This document shows positions 22,973 to 31,547 of a DNA stretch of 48,482 nt, one piece after another (the first letter of the stretch is position 1; each line of letters opens with the position of its first letter). The stretch spans positions 1 to 48,482 of the forward strand of contig CAMORS010000013.1 in the NCBI GenBank assembly GCA_946624005.1. Reading direction: 5' to 3'. The translations under genes were made by a program, and so were the position numbers. The notes below the pieces were generated by a model. That model was not told the origin of the DNA and did not search any database. It worked only from the letters and a program-made list of their open reading frames with translations. The stretch comes from an uncultured Prevotella sp. (GTDB taxonomy: Bacteria; Bacteroidota; Bacteroidia; Bacteroidales; Bacteroidaceae).

Positions 22973-23395
22973 ATGAATGTTGACAGAATCAGAGAAATTA
23001 TTGAACGGCAGCCCAACCTCTCGACAGCGTTGGGCATGAACTTCATCAATACACCCGACGACGATATGTGCCAAGCCACCATGAAGGTGGACGAACGCAA
23101 CCGTCAACCCTTTGGCTTTCTCAGCGGAGGTGCCTCGCTGGCACTGGCTGAGAATCTGGCTGGCGTTGGCAGCTCGGCACTCTGTCCGGGTAAGATTTGC
23201 GTGGGCATCAGCGTCAGCGGTGAGCACGTCAAGGCCGTCGCCGAAGGGGATACCGTTACGGCAACAGCCCGTCTGGTGAGCAAGGGGCGCAAGCTACACG
23301 TCTGGGATGTGCATATCGAGGACAGCCAGGGTGAGCTTATCTCGACCATCCACGTAACCAACTATATCATCACCCCCAAAGTGCAGAAGTCATGA
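22973..23395 (+). CDS. menI: Hotdog-fold thioesterase, probable DHNA-CoA hydrolase
   Basis: A 140-residue PaaI/YbgC-like hotdog thioesterase. The core motif is FGFLSGGASLALAENLAGVG, with the catalytic acidic residue in the ALAE segment, followed by VGISVSGEHVKAVAEGDTV. Its place directly before menF (the stop and menF start overlap as ATGA) strongly suggests hydrolysis of 1,4-dihydroxy-2-naphthoyl-CoA in menaquinone synthesis. The ATG at 22973 is chosen because the upstream part of the frame is repeat sequence. A more general acyl-CoA thioesterase cannot be ruled out. Confidence 0.8.
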   Translation: MNVDRIREIIERQPNLSTALGMNFINTPDDDMCQATMKVDERNRQPFGFLSGGASLALAENLAGVGSSALCPGKICVGISVSGEHVKAVAEGDTVTATARLVSKGRKLHVWDVHIEDSQGELISTIHVTNYIITPKVQKS

Positions 23396-24429
23396 ACAAC
23401 GCCGACATCAACAGCTTTGCCATCTACCGACTGCCCGGCGAGTCGCTCTGCACCCTTATTCAGCAGGAAGGAGAGCCTCAGGCATTGCGCTCTCTTGCCG
23501 ATCTGAATGGGCGTAGTGGCTTCGTCATGGCGCCCTTCGTGCAGACGGCGGAGAGTCCGCTGCTCTTGCTGTCGGCTGCACAGCGAACCGTCTGCCCCGT
23601 CGACCGTCTCTCGGACAACCTTCTTCCGGCAGTCTGTAGGTACAGCAGCCGTGAAACAGAAGGCGAGACGACGCGACAGCACTATGCCATCGACTTCGCC
23701 AACTTCCATGCACAACTCTTGGAGGGACGATTCCAGAAGCTCGTCTTGGCTCGTTCTGCCTTCCTTCAAGCACCGCTAAAAGAACCAGTGGCGTTGTTCC
23801 GACATGCCTGTCAGGCCTATCCCGATGCCTTCGTTGCCCTCATTTCCACACCGCAGAGCGGCACATGGCTCATGGCGACCCCTGAGGTGCTTGTAGAGGG
23901 GAAGGCCGACCGTTGGCACACCATGGCGCTGGCAGGCACGATGGAGGTGGCAGGGCCGTGGAGCATCAAGAATATCCAGGAGCAACGCTACGTCACTACC
24001 TATATCATGAAGTGTCTCGAACGCTTCGCCTCCGATATCCGCGAGGAGGGTCCCGTCACCGTTCAGGCAGCCAATGTGGTGCATCTGCGCAGCGACTTTT
24101 GTTTTACGTTCGACGACCCAACGCTGATTGGCAACCTTCTCCAGACACTTCACCCTACACCAGCCGTCGGCGGACTGCCCAAAGACGAAGCGGTCGACTT
24201 CATCGTGCACAACGAGGCTTCCGCCCGCCGCTATTACAGCGGATTTGCCGGACCTTTGCAGATAGAGGGTGCAACGCATCTCTTCGTCGCCCTGCGATGT
24301 ATGCAGCTGCTCTCCGATGGCTATCGCCTCTATGCCGGCGGTGGCTTGCTGCCTGACAGCGAGGAAGCAACGGAGTGGCATGAGACGGAAGCAAAGATGC
24401 TGGCGATGAGAAGGCTTGTCGAAGGGTGA
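23392..24429 (+). CDS. menF: Isochorismate synthase
   Basis: A 345-residue chorismate-binding enzyme converting chorismate to isochorismate, the first step of menaquinone synthesis. The C-terminal chorismate-binding domain shows KLVLARSAFL, WLMATPEVLVE, HTMALAGTM, HLRSDFCF, then GGLPKDEAVDFI and YYSGFAGPL, and finally LYAGGGLLPDSEEATEWHET. It is short for the family, with a reduced N-terminal part, as is common in Bacteroidota. It overlaps the thioesterase gene by 4 nt and precedes menD by 24 nt. Confidence 0.92.
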   Translation: MNNADINSFAIYRLPGESLCTLIQQEGEPQALRSLADLNGRSGFVMAPFVQTAESPLLLLSAAQRTVCPVDRLSDNLLPAVCRYSSRETEGETTRQHYAIDFANFHAQLLEGRFQKLVLARSAFLQAPLKEPVALFRHACQAYPDAFVALISTPQSGTWLMATPEVLVEGKADRWHTMALAGTMEVAGPWSIKNIQEQRYVTTYIMKCLERFASDIREEGPVTVQAANVVHLRSDFCFTFDDPTLIGNLLQTLHPTPAVGGLPKDEAVDFIVHNEASARRYYSGFAGPLQIEGATHLFVALRCMQLLSDGYRLYAGGGLLPDSEEATEWHETEAKMLAMRRLVEG

Positions 24430-24453
24430 TACAAACGAACACAAACAAGAATA

Positions 24454-26139
24454 ATGTACAGCAATAAAGAAAGTGTCAATATCCTTACCGCGCTGCTCGT
24501 GAGTCATGGCGTGAACAAAGCCGTTGTCTGTCCAGGCAGCCGCAATGCGCCTATCGTCCACAATCTCTGCGAGTGTCCCTTCATCGACTGCTATCCCGTC
24601 ACCGACGAGCGGTCGGCAGGATTCTTCGCCTTAGGACTGGCTCTGCAGATGGGGAAGCCATCGCCGGTGGCCGTCTGCGTCACGTCGGGCACCGCCTTGC
24701 TCAACCTCCTTCCTGCCGTGGCCGAGGCTTCCTATCAGCATGTGCCGCTCATTGTTGTCTCCGCCGACCGTCCGCAGCAATGGATTGAACAACTCGACGG
24801 ACAGACCTTGCCGCAACCTGATGCGCTCGGACGCTTTGTCAGGAAAGCCGTCAGCCTGCCTCTCGTGAGCCGCTCAAGTGAAGAGACCGACGAGACGCGC
24901 TGGCTGTGCAACCGTCTGGTGAACGAGGCGCTGTTAGACATGCTCTACCCGGCACCTGCTCCGGTGCATATCAATGTGCCCATCGACGAGCCGCTCTTTG
25001 GCTTTGATACTCCTAAGCTGCCCGACGAACGAACGATAAGCCGCTTCTTCAGCGTCGAAGCCGATGCTGCGACATCACAGCCGCTACTGCAAGCTTTCTC
25101 TCGGTCCGTGCGCCCGATAATCGTCATCGGGCAGACAGCCGACGAATACGACAATCCTTTTGTAGGACGCCAGGTGATGGAACAGCTCGGCCGCAATGCC
25201 GTCGTGCTGACGGAGCGGCTCTGCCGATACAGCACCAGAACAGTCTGCTTCGATGAGGTGCTTCATGCCGTTGGCAACAACAAAGACTACCAGCCCGACC
25301 TTGTCATCTACGTCGGGGGCAGCCTCGTCAGCAAACGGCTGAAGAAGTTCCTGCGGGCGGGTCATACCGGTGTATATATCGTCAATGCCGACGGTGCCGT
25401 CTACGACACCTTTATGCACCTGAAAGGGGTGGTGGTGGCTCAACCGTCAAAAATGTTGGCTCAGCTATCTGAGATACCAGCCCATTGCAACAAGAAGTTT
25501 TACCAGATGTGGCAGCAAGTGTTGGCGATGGCCAGACAGGAAGCAGCCTTCTTCCAGCCCTCTTTCTCGCAGATGGCTGCCGTCCGCCTTTTCGAGCAAA
25601 GTGTCTCGCGCTTGCCTCTCCAGCCGCTTGTCCACTATGCCAACAGCACCGCCGTCCGCCTGGCCAATATCTACGCTCAGCATCCCATCTTCTGCAACCG
25701 TGGGGTGAACGGCATCGAGGGCAGCCTGTCTACGGCAGCAGGAATGGCAGCTGCGACCAACAGTAAGGTATGCTGTGTCATCGGCGATCTCAGCTTCTTC
25801 TACGACCAGAATGCGCTGTGGAACCAGAACCTGGGTGGCAACCTGCGCATCCTTCTGCTCAACAACGGCCAGGGCGGCATCTTCCGACAGCTGCGCGGGC
25901 TGGAGAAGAGCGATGCCCGTGAGCGCTTCGTGGCCGGAGCGCACAGCACATCGGCAGAAGGCATCTGCCGACAATGTGATGTCGGCTATCGGCATGTTGC
26001 CACTGAAGACGAACTGGCATCGGCCATCGACTGGCTCTTAGCGTCAGGCGGAGAGCGTCCGCGCCTGGTAGAGGTGACGACCGATGCGGAGACCGATGAC
26101 CAGGTGTTGCACGAATACTATATGCAATTATCACTATGA
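24454..26139 (+). CDS. menD: SEPHCHC synthase (2-oxoglutarate decarboxylase family)
   Basis: A 561-residue thiamine-diphosphate enzyme that joins isochorismate and 2-oxoglutarate to form SEPHCHC. Motifs: VVCPGSRNAPIVHN and TDERSAGFFALGLA near the N-terminus, VAVCVTSGTALLNLLPAV, PLIVVSADRP, and in the C-terminal domain NRGVNGIEGSLSTAAGMAAA with CVIGDLSFFYDQNALW as the ThDP-binding region, followed by LLNNGQGGIFRQL. The length is normal. The stop overlaps the next start (ATGA). Confidence 0.95.
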   Translation: MYSNKESVNILTALLVSHGVNKAVVCPGSRNAPIVHNLCECPFIDCYPVTDERSAGFFALGLALQMGKPSPVAVCVTSGTALLNLLPAVAEASYQHVPLIVVSADRPQQWIEQLDGQTLPQPDALGRFVRKAVSLPLVSRSSEETDETRWLCNRLVNEALLDMLYPAPAPVHINVPIDEPLFGFDTPKLPDERTISRFFSVEADAATSQPLLQAFSRSVRPIIVIGQTADEYDNPFVGRQVMEQLGRNAVVLTERLCRYSTRTVCFDEVLHAVGNNKDYQPDLVIYVGGSLVSKRLKKFLRAGHTGVYIVNADGAVYDTFMHLKGVVVAQPSKMLAQLSEIPAHCNKKFYQMWQQVLAMARQEAAFFQPSFSQMAAVRLFEQSVSRLPLQPLVHYANSTAVRLANIYAQHPIFCNRGVNGIEGSLSTAAGMAAATNSKVCCVIGDLSFFYDQNALWNQNLGGNLRILLLNNGQGGIFRQLRGLEKSDARERFVAGAHSTSAEGICRQCDVGYRHVATEDELASAIDWLLASGGERPRLVEVTTDAETDDQVLHEYYMQLSL

Positions 26140-27206
26140 CCCATAGACGACTCTTATCGCTCGACGTGCTGCGCGGCATTACCGTGGCGGGCATGATCTT
26201 GGTGAACAACGGCTACGGCGAATCGTTCGCAGCCTTGCAACACTCACGGTGGAACGGTCTGACACCTTGCGACCTCGTTTTCCCCTTCTTCCTCTTCATC
26301 GTCGGTGTGAGCACCTATCTGTCATTGCGGAAGTTTGACTTCCGGCTATCTGCCGTCGCAGCGAAGAAAGTGTTTCGTCGTACGCTGCTCATCTTTCTCA
26401 TTGGCTTGTCCATCAACTGGTTCGACCTTGCCATCGGCGGCGACTGGTTGCCGTTGGATCATATCCGTATCTTCGCCGTCCTGCAGCGTATCGCCCTCTG
26501 CTATTGTGCCGCTTCGTTTTTTGCCCTGACGGTGCCCCATCGCTATACCGTCCCGGCCATCGTCACGCTCTTGACGGTCTACACCTTCATCCTCCTGTTG
26601 GGCAACGGCTATGCCTGCGACGAGTCGAATATCCTTGCCCGCGTAGACCGCTTCCTGTTCGGCGAGGCTCATCTCTATCATAAGAGTCCTGTCGACCCAG
26701 AGGGACTGCTGGGCACCATCCCGTCGGTAGCACATACGCTGATAGGCTTCTACTGTGGCAAGCTGATGATGGAGGCCGACGATGTTCGGCAGAAGGTGCG
26801 CATGTTTCTCTTGGCAGGCATCGGTATGCTGCTTGTCGGATGGTTGTTGCAGTACGTCCTTCCGCTGAACAAGCGCATCTGGAGCCCGTCGTATGTCATG
26901 GCGACGTGTGGCATGGCAGCCATGCTCCAAGGCATTCTGATGTATGTCATCGATAGGGCAGGCTGGAAGCGTTGGACACTGCCTTTCCGCGTCTTTGGTG
27001 TCAACCCCCTCTTTCTTTACGTGTTGAGCGAGGCGATGGCTATTGTCTTCGGACATGCGGGCATCAGCGATGCCCTCTATGGCGCCGTCCACAGCGTGGT
27101 GGAGGCACCGAAGTGGGCTTCGCTCTGCTATGCGCTCAGCTTCGTCGGTCTCTGCTTTTTGGCAGGGTGGGTTCTCTACCGGCGCAAGATATACATTAAG
27201 ATTTAG
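26136..27206 (+). CDS. HGSNAT-like membrane acyltransferase family protein (DUF5009/DUF1624 type)
   Basis: A 356-residue polytopic membrane protein. It starts with RLLSLDVLRGITVAGMILVN, the signature of the heparan-alpha-glucosaminide N-acetyltransferase-like family, then PCDLVFPFFLFIVGVSTYLS. About ten helices follow. Family members are thought to acetylate amino sugars or other envelope glycans across the membrane; the substrate here is unknown. The start overlaps menD by 4 nt, so it is probably co-expressed with it. The 3' end overlaps the oppositely oriented menE by 11 nt. Confidence 0.82.
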   Translation: MTHRRLLSLDVLRGITVAGMILVNNGYGESFAALQHSRWNGLTPCDLVFPFFLFIVGVSTYLSLRKFDFRLSAVAAKKVFRRTLLIFLIGLSINWFDLAIGGDWLPLDHIRIFAVLQRIALCYCAASFFALTVPHRYTVPAIVTLLTVYTFILLLGNGYACDESNILARVDRFLFGEAHLYHKSPVDPEGLLGTIPSVAHTLIGFYCGKLMMEADDVRQKVRMFLLAGIGMLLVGWLLQYVLPLNKRIWSPSYVMATCGMAAMLQGILMYVIDRAGWKRWTLPFRVFGVNPLFLYVLSEAMAIVFGHAGISDALYGAVHSVVEAPKWASLCYALSFVGLCFLAGWVLYRRKIYIKI

Positions 27207-28239
27207 CGTTGTCGACCATCCGTTCAATCTTTTTCCGGGCAAGCTTCCCCGTAGCGGTGGTGGGCAGATGGTCGGTGTGTTGGAAGTGGCGTGGTTGCCA
27301 ATAGCGGGGCAACAGCTTAGCACACAGCGTCTTGATGTCGTCGAGGTTGTCGGCTTCGGTCAGCAAGACCAGAGCCTCGCCGAGCTTGGCGTCCTTTCGT
27401 TTCGTGATGGCGAAGGGTTTGTGGATATGTGGTGCTAAGAGCCGTTCCACCTCTTCTGCCTGAATCTTGATACCGCCCGAGCAGACAACGTTGTCGCGTC
27501 GTCCAATGATGCGGAACTGTTGAGGAGCACCGGTCGTTGAAACATTATCGGTTGCACGTATTTCAGCAATGTCGTTGGTGTGTAGCTGCGATGGACACAC
27601 CTTCGGTGCATCAATGACGAGACATCCCTCATCGTCGGTGCTGATGCAGACTCCAGGCAGCGTGGTGTACCATTCGGATGCTTCCGGTCCGTTGAGCCTT
27701 CGCAGGGCAATGTGCGAGAGCGTCTCAGTCATACCATAGGTGCTCCACACAGCGTGTGGAAAGTCATGCAGCTGGCGGGCCATGTCGTCGTCGATGGCTC
27801 CTCCGCCGATGATGAGATGACGTATCTGCCGCAACAGCTCACGCTCTTCGTCTACCTGCAGCGAGTTGTAAACCTGCATGGGCACCATTGCAGCGAAAGT
27901 TGGGGCACCCATGAGGTTGACGTCTGTCTTATCCGTTCCTTCCTGTCTTCCTAAAAGCGTAGCCAGCGGATGGCCGCTGGGTTCTACTGCGACAAGTCGC
28001 AGCTGTCGCTCTATGGCACGCACAACCATCATCTTGCCCGCAATATAGTCGAGCGACATGCAGAGCAGGGCCGTGTCGCCAGGTTGCAAGCCTAAGAAGT
28101 CGCAGGTGATGCGGGCAGAAGCCAGCATCCGCTCTTTCTCCACCCAAAGTGGTTTGGGCTTGCCTGTCGACCCGCTGGTGTGTACCAGCACCCGTGGGTC
28201 GTCACGATGCCATTCTTCCAGAAACTCTTCGAGATTCAT
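27196..28239 (-). CDS. menE: O-succinylbenzoate-CoA ligase
   Basis: A 347-residue acyl-adenylate-forming enzyme activating o-succinylbenzoate to its CoA thioester. Motifs: VHTSGSTGKPKPLWV (the P-loop-like A3 motif), WSTYGMTETLSHIALR (A5), FRIIGRRDNVVCSGGIKI (A7/A8), and LPTTATGKLARKKIER with the catalytic lysine of A10. The N-terminal part is shorter than in E. coli MenE, as is usual in Bacteroidota. It is the last gene of the minus-strand menB-menC-menE group and is separated from menC by a pure AATTGAT heptad array. Confidence 0.93.
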   Translation of the reverse strand: MNLEEFLEEWHRDDPRVLVHTSGSTGKPKPLWVEKERMLASARITCDFLGLQPGDTALLCMSLDYIAGKMMVVRAIERQLRLVAVEPSGHPLATLLGRQEGTDKTDVNLMGAPTFAAMVPMQVYNSLQVDEERELLRQIRHLIIGGGAIDDDMARQLHDFPHAVWSTYGMTETLSHIALRRLNGPEASEWYTTLPGVCISTDDEGCLVIDAPKVCPSQLHTNDIAEIRATDNVSTTGAPQQFRIIGRRDNVVCSGGIKIQAEEVERLLAPHIHKPFAITKRKDAKLGEALVLLTEADNLDDIKTLCAKLLPRYWQPRHFQHTDHLPTTATGKLARKKIERMVDNAKS

Positions 28240-28252
28240 CTGATGCTATCTT

Positions 28253-28350
28253 CAATTCTCAATTATCAATTCTCAATTGTCAATTGTCAATTCTCAATTC
28301 TCAATTATCAATTGTCAATTCTCAATTATCAATTGTCAATTATCAATTAC
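28253..28350. repeat. Fourteen-unit AATTGAT-type heptad array between menC and menE
   Basis: Exactly 14 consecutive units of CAATTNN (NN = CT, AT, GT or AC on the plus strand), 98 nt in all. This is the longest and cleanest array in the window. The minus-strand menC gene ends inside it: its last residues Val-Ile-Asp-Asn and its TGA are repeat-encoded. Confidence 0.92.
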
Positions 28351-29361
28351 CCAAAGCCTCTCTCCCCGTATCTCGAGGGGCATGGCAATATTGTCGGTGA
28401 AGAGCAGTCCCGTTCCGAGACCTTGTGGCATACGGATGTCGGGACCGTAGGTGTGAGCTGCGTAGTGGGCGATGGCGTTAAGGCCGATGTTGCTCTCGAG
28501 AGCACTCGTTATCCACGAGCCTATCTGTCGCTCGCGAGCCAGCCCGATCCATTCTGTGCTGCCAGCCATGCCGCCGTGGAGCGACGGTTTCAGGATGATA
28601 TAAGCTGGATGGATGGTGTCGAGCAGTCGGTTCTTCTCGTCGGGAGTATTCACACCGATGAGCTCTTCATCTAAGGCGATAGGCAGGGGCGACAGTCGGC
28701 ACAGCCGGGCCATCTCGTCCCATTGTCCTTGGCGTATGGGCTGTTCGATGGAGTGGATGCCATATTGTGCCAGCAGCTCCAACTTCTGCAATGCCTCATC
28801 GGGAGCAAAAGCACCGTTGGCATCGACGCGCAGCTCCACCTCCTGTTTCGTGAAGCGGCTACGGATGAAGCCTATCAGGTCGAGCTCTTCATCGAAGCCG
28901 ATGGCTCCTATCTTCAGTTTGATGCATCTGTATCCCGCCTTCATCTTCTCTTCGATGCGCTGCAGCATCTCGTCATGAGAGCCCATCCACACCAGTCCGT
29001 TGATAGGGATGCCCTCCTCGCCTCGTCCAAAAGGAGTGTCGAAGAGAACCGTCTGTCTGCGCTGCAGATGGAGCATCGCCGTTTCCAGACCGAAGAGGAT
29101 GGAAGGGTAGGAGCGAAGCCGTTCGGTGTCGAGCCGCCCTGTTTGTGCCACGTCGTCGCAGGCTTCCTGTAGCAACTGTCGATAGTTGGGCAGGTCGTCG
29201 CACGACAGTCGTGGCAGCGGTGCACATTCGCCGATGCCTGTATACTGTCCGTCGCTGATGCTCACAAGCCAGATATGTCGCGTCAGGTAGGTACCGCGCG
29301 ATGTTCCTGCCGGCTGCCGGAAATGGAGCGTTCGCTCGCTGATCTGAATGTTCATTTCCAT
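28336..29361 (-). CDS. menC: O-succinylbenzoate synthase
   Basis: A 341-residue enolase-superfamily enzyme that dehydrates SHCHC to o-succinylbenzoate. Catalytic and metal-binding residues are visible: Lys148-x-Lys150 (CIKLKIG), Asp180 (RVDANGAF), Glu206 (SIEQP), Asp231 (IALDEEL) and Lys258 (IILKPSLHGG). It lies 9 nt downstream of menB. The C-terminal Val-Ile-Asp-Asn and stop come from the heptad array, so the original C-terminus may have been replaced. The start could also be the Met at residue 3. Confidence 0.93.
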   Translation of the reverse strand: MEMNIQISERTLHFRQPAGTSRGTYLTRHIWLVSISDGQYTGIGECAPLPRLSCDDLPNYRQLLQEACDDVAQTGRLDTERLRSYPSILFGLETAMLHLQRRQTVLFDTPFGRGEEGIPINGLVWMGSHDEMLQRIEEKMKAGYRCIKLKIGAIGFDEELDLIGFIRSRFTKQEVELRVDANGAFAPDEALQKLELLAQYGIHSIEQPIRQGQWDEMARLCRLSPLPIALDEELIGVNTPDEKNRLLDTIHPAYIILKPSLHGGMAGSTEWIGLARERQIGSWITSALESNIGLNAIAHYAAHTYGPDIRMPQGLGTGLLFTDNIAMPLEIRGERLWVIDN

Positions 29362-29370
29362 GAATCGACG

Positions 29371-30189
29371 CTATGGCAGGATGGGATATTGGTCGAAGTC
29401 GGGCTTGCGCTTCTCGAGGAACGCCCGTCCGCCCTCCTGCGCTTCGTCCATATAATAGTAGAGCATGGTGGCATCGCCAGCGAGCTGCTGGATGCCTGCC
29501 TGACCGTCGAGCTCGGCATTCAGTCCGGCCTTGATCATGCGCAGGGCTAACGGTGAGCGGAGCATCATCGTTTCAGCCCATTCCACACACTCGTCCTCCA
29601 GCCGTTCGAAAGGCACCACCTTGTTGACCATGCCCATCTGCTCGGCTTCCTGAGCGGTGTATTGACGACAGAGGAACCATATCTCGCGTGCCTTCTTCTG
29701 TCCGACGATGCGTGCCAGGTAGCTACTGCCGAAGCCTGCGTCGAACGAGCCCACCTTGGGACCTGTCTGTCCGAAGATGGCATTCTCCGAGGCGATGGTG
29801 AGGTCGCAGACGAGGTGGAGCACGTGTCCGCCTCCGATAGCGTAGCCGTTGACCATTGCGATAACTGGTTTCGGCAGACGGCGTATCTGCATCTGCACGT
29901 CGAGCACGTTCAGCCGTGGCACACCGTCGTCGCCTACGTAGCCGCCACGGCCCTTCACGTGCATGTCACCTCCCGAGCAGAAGGCTTTGTCGCCAGCTCC
30001 AGTGAGGATGACCACGCGGATGCCAGGGTCTTCGCGACAGATGTTGAGTGCCTGTGAAATCTCCCAGGTTGTCCGGGGGGTGAACGCATTGCGGTAGCGT
30101 TCGCGATTGATGGTAATCTTAGCGATTTTGTTGTACATTTCGAAGCGTATCTCTTCGAACTTCTTGATTTCTTTCCAGATTCTTTCCAT
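29371..30189 (-). CDS. menB: 1,4-dihydroxy-2-naphthoyl-CoA synthase
   Basis: A 272-residue crotonase-fold enzyme that cyclises o-succinylbenzoyl-CoA to DHNA-CoA. Motifs: [54 protein letters not shown] (oxyanion-hole glycines) and [20 protein letters not shown], which is typical of MenB rather than other crotonases. The C-terminal [10 protein letters not shown] is also characteristic. It is 16 nt downstream of cbiET and 9 nt upstream of menC, all on the minus strand. Confidence 0.95.
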   Translation of the reverse strand: MERIWKEIKKFEEIRFEMYNKIAKITINRERYRNAFTPRTTWEISQALNICREDPGIRVVILTGAGDKAFCSGGDMHVKGRGGYVGDDGVPRLNVLDVQMQIRRLPKPVIAMVNGYAIGGGHVLHLVCDLTIASENAIFGQTGPKVGSFDAGFGSSYLARIVGQKKAREIWFLCRQYTAQEAEQMGMVNKVVPFERLEDECVEWAETMMLRSPLALRMIKAGLNAELDGQAGIQQLAGDATMLYYYMDEAQEGGRAFLEKRKPDFDQYPILP

Positions 30190-30205
30190 GGTTTATTTGT
30201 TTTCT

Positions 30206-31492
30206 TTAGTGTTTACGGACTTTAAGAATGTCAATGGGGTGATAGTCGTTGATGGCCACGTGGAGCGGTTCTTCGACGATGAGCCCCAACTCGGTGGCTG
30301 TCTGGTTGAAGATTTCCTGACTGTCCGAACGGATGCGACGGTCGCTGACCGATGAGGGCGACACGCAGTTGTAGACCATCACTCCGCCAGGCAGCAGATA
30401 GTAGTTGGCCTTGCGGATGATGTCGGCCAAATGGCCACCATGTCCACCGATGAAGATGGCGTCGGGTTTGTCGAGCTCGTCACAGGGAAGGGCGAGGAAG
30501 TCGCCGATGCACGTCGTGATACCCGGTGCACCGAAGCGCCGGCTGTTGATGTCCATCAGGCGTTGTCCCTCGGGGCGTATCTCGAAGGCCGTCACTCTCA
30601 GGTGAGGGAACATCAGGCGCGCCTCGATGGAGATGCTTCCCGTGCAGAATCCGATGTCCCACAACCACTGGCGGTTCTGCAGCTCTAAGGCAGCGAGCGT
30701 CAGCAGTCGGATCGGTGCTTTCGTAATCATCTTCTCGCGTCCGTCGAGCAACTCAAACTGATTGTCCGGAATGCCGTAGTATCGAGGTGCGAGATTACTA
30801 TCTTCGCCTTCCACGAAACTATTCTCGCCCAACGTACCTCGTACCTCGTACCTCGATAATATGACGCAGTTAGGCATCTCGAACGAGCCGTGGGCAGCCT
30901 CTTCGAGCGAGAGCTTGTGAATACGTTCGCGTTCGGGATTCCCCAGATGTTCGCCGATATATATATAATAAGGTATATAGCCGTATTGCAGCATGCGCTG
31001 GGCGATAGCTGCCGGAGTGTGCTCGCGGTCGGTCAGTACGCCTATCTTCGCAGAACGCTCTATCAAGGCACGGTCGAACTCGTGCCAAGGACGCCCCGTC
31101 AGCGATACGATGCGCATGTCGTGGTAGGGCATCACTAAGCGGTGAGCCAGCATCTGCAGCGAGTTGGGTGCTGAGTATACCACGATAGTATCCTCGCACC
31201 TCGACGAACACCACCTCTTCAGCGTATTGGCGAAGCCGAAGAAGAGCGGGTCGCCCGAGGCGAAGACAATCACCTCGGCTGTCGCTGTCTCTAATCTTTC
31301 GTATTGCTCGAACACCTTGCTCAGCGGAACAGTGATGTCTATCCACTGGGCTCCCTCTGGCAGCAGATGTGCCACCCGTTCGTGATGGCGCCGACCGCCT
31401 GAGAAGACGCTTCCCCGCCTGATGATGTCGAGCACCTCCGGTGGGAAGAAGGGTTGCGGTGCGTCGCTGATGCCAATGACGATATATTTCAT
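30206..31492 (-). CDS. CbiE-CbiT fusion: cobalt-precorrin-7 C5-methyltransferase / cobalt-precorrin-6B C15-methyltransferase (decarboxylating)
   Basis: A 428-residue CobL-like fusion. Residues 1 to about 210 are CbiE, a tetrapyrrole methylase (VIGISDAP, FASGDPLFFGF, VSLTGRPWHEFD). Residues from about 238 are CbiT, an SAM-dependent Rossmann methyltransferase (GIPDNQFE, ITKAPIR, LWDIGFCTGSISIEA as the SAM motif, IFIGGHGGHL). It decarboxylates and methylates C12/C15, and CbiE methylates C5. The open frame extends 70 codons upstream, but Met at 31492 starts the CbiE core. The interdomain linker (about 212-237) is encoded by GAGGTRC heptads. The men genes follow immediately. Confidence 0.92.
   Translation of the reverse strand: MKYIVIGISDAPQPFFPPEVLDIIRRGSVFSGGRRHHERVAHLLPEGAQWIDITVPLSKVFEQYERLETATAEVIVFASGDPLFFGFANTLKRWCSSRCEDTIVVYSAPNSLQMLAHRLVMPYHDMRIVSLTGRPWHEFDRALIERSAKIGVLTDREHTPAAIAQRMLQYGYIPYYIYIGEHLGNPERERIHKLSLEEAAHGSFEMPNCVILSRYEVRGTLGENSFVEGEDSNLAPRYYGIPDNQFELLDGREKMITKAPIRLLTLAALELQNRQWLWDIGFCTGSISIEARLMFPHLRVTAFEIRPEGQRLMDINSRRFGAPGITTCIGDFLALPCDELDKPDAIFIGGHGGHLADIIRKANYYLLPGGVMVYNCVSPSSVSDRRIRSDSQEIFNQTATELGLIVEEPLHVAINDYHPIDILKVRKH
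30783..30857. repeat. GAGGTAC-type heptads at the CbiE-CbiT junction
   Basis: On the plus strand, CGAGGTGCGAG at one end and three CGTACCT units followed by CGAT at the other surround a unique piece of about 45 nt. This makes a partly inverted pair of the heptad type. The block falls exactly between the CbiE and CbiT domains and is read in frame on the minus strand. Confidence 0.75.
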
Positions 31493-31547
31493 GAATCTCT
31501 TTTTTTCTCTGTTTATCAGTTCCGAAAGCTCTCCTTTCACTCTCCCT

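Noticed and set aside
26136..27206. Acyltransferase gene as the missing menH or menA
   Set aside because: The start motif and helices fit the HGSNAT-like family, not an alpha/beta hydrolase (MenH) or a UbiA prenyltransferase (MenA, which has Asp-rich motifs).
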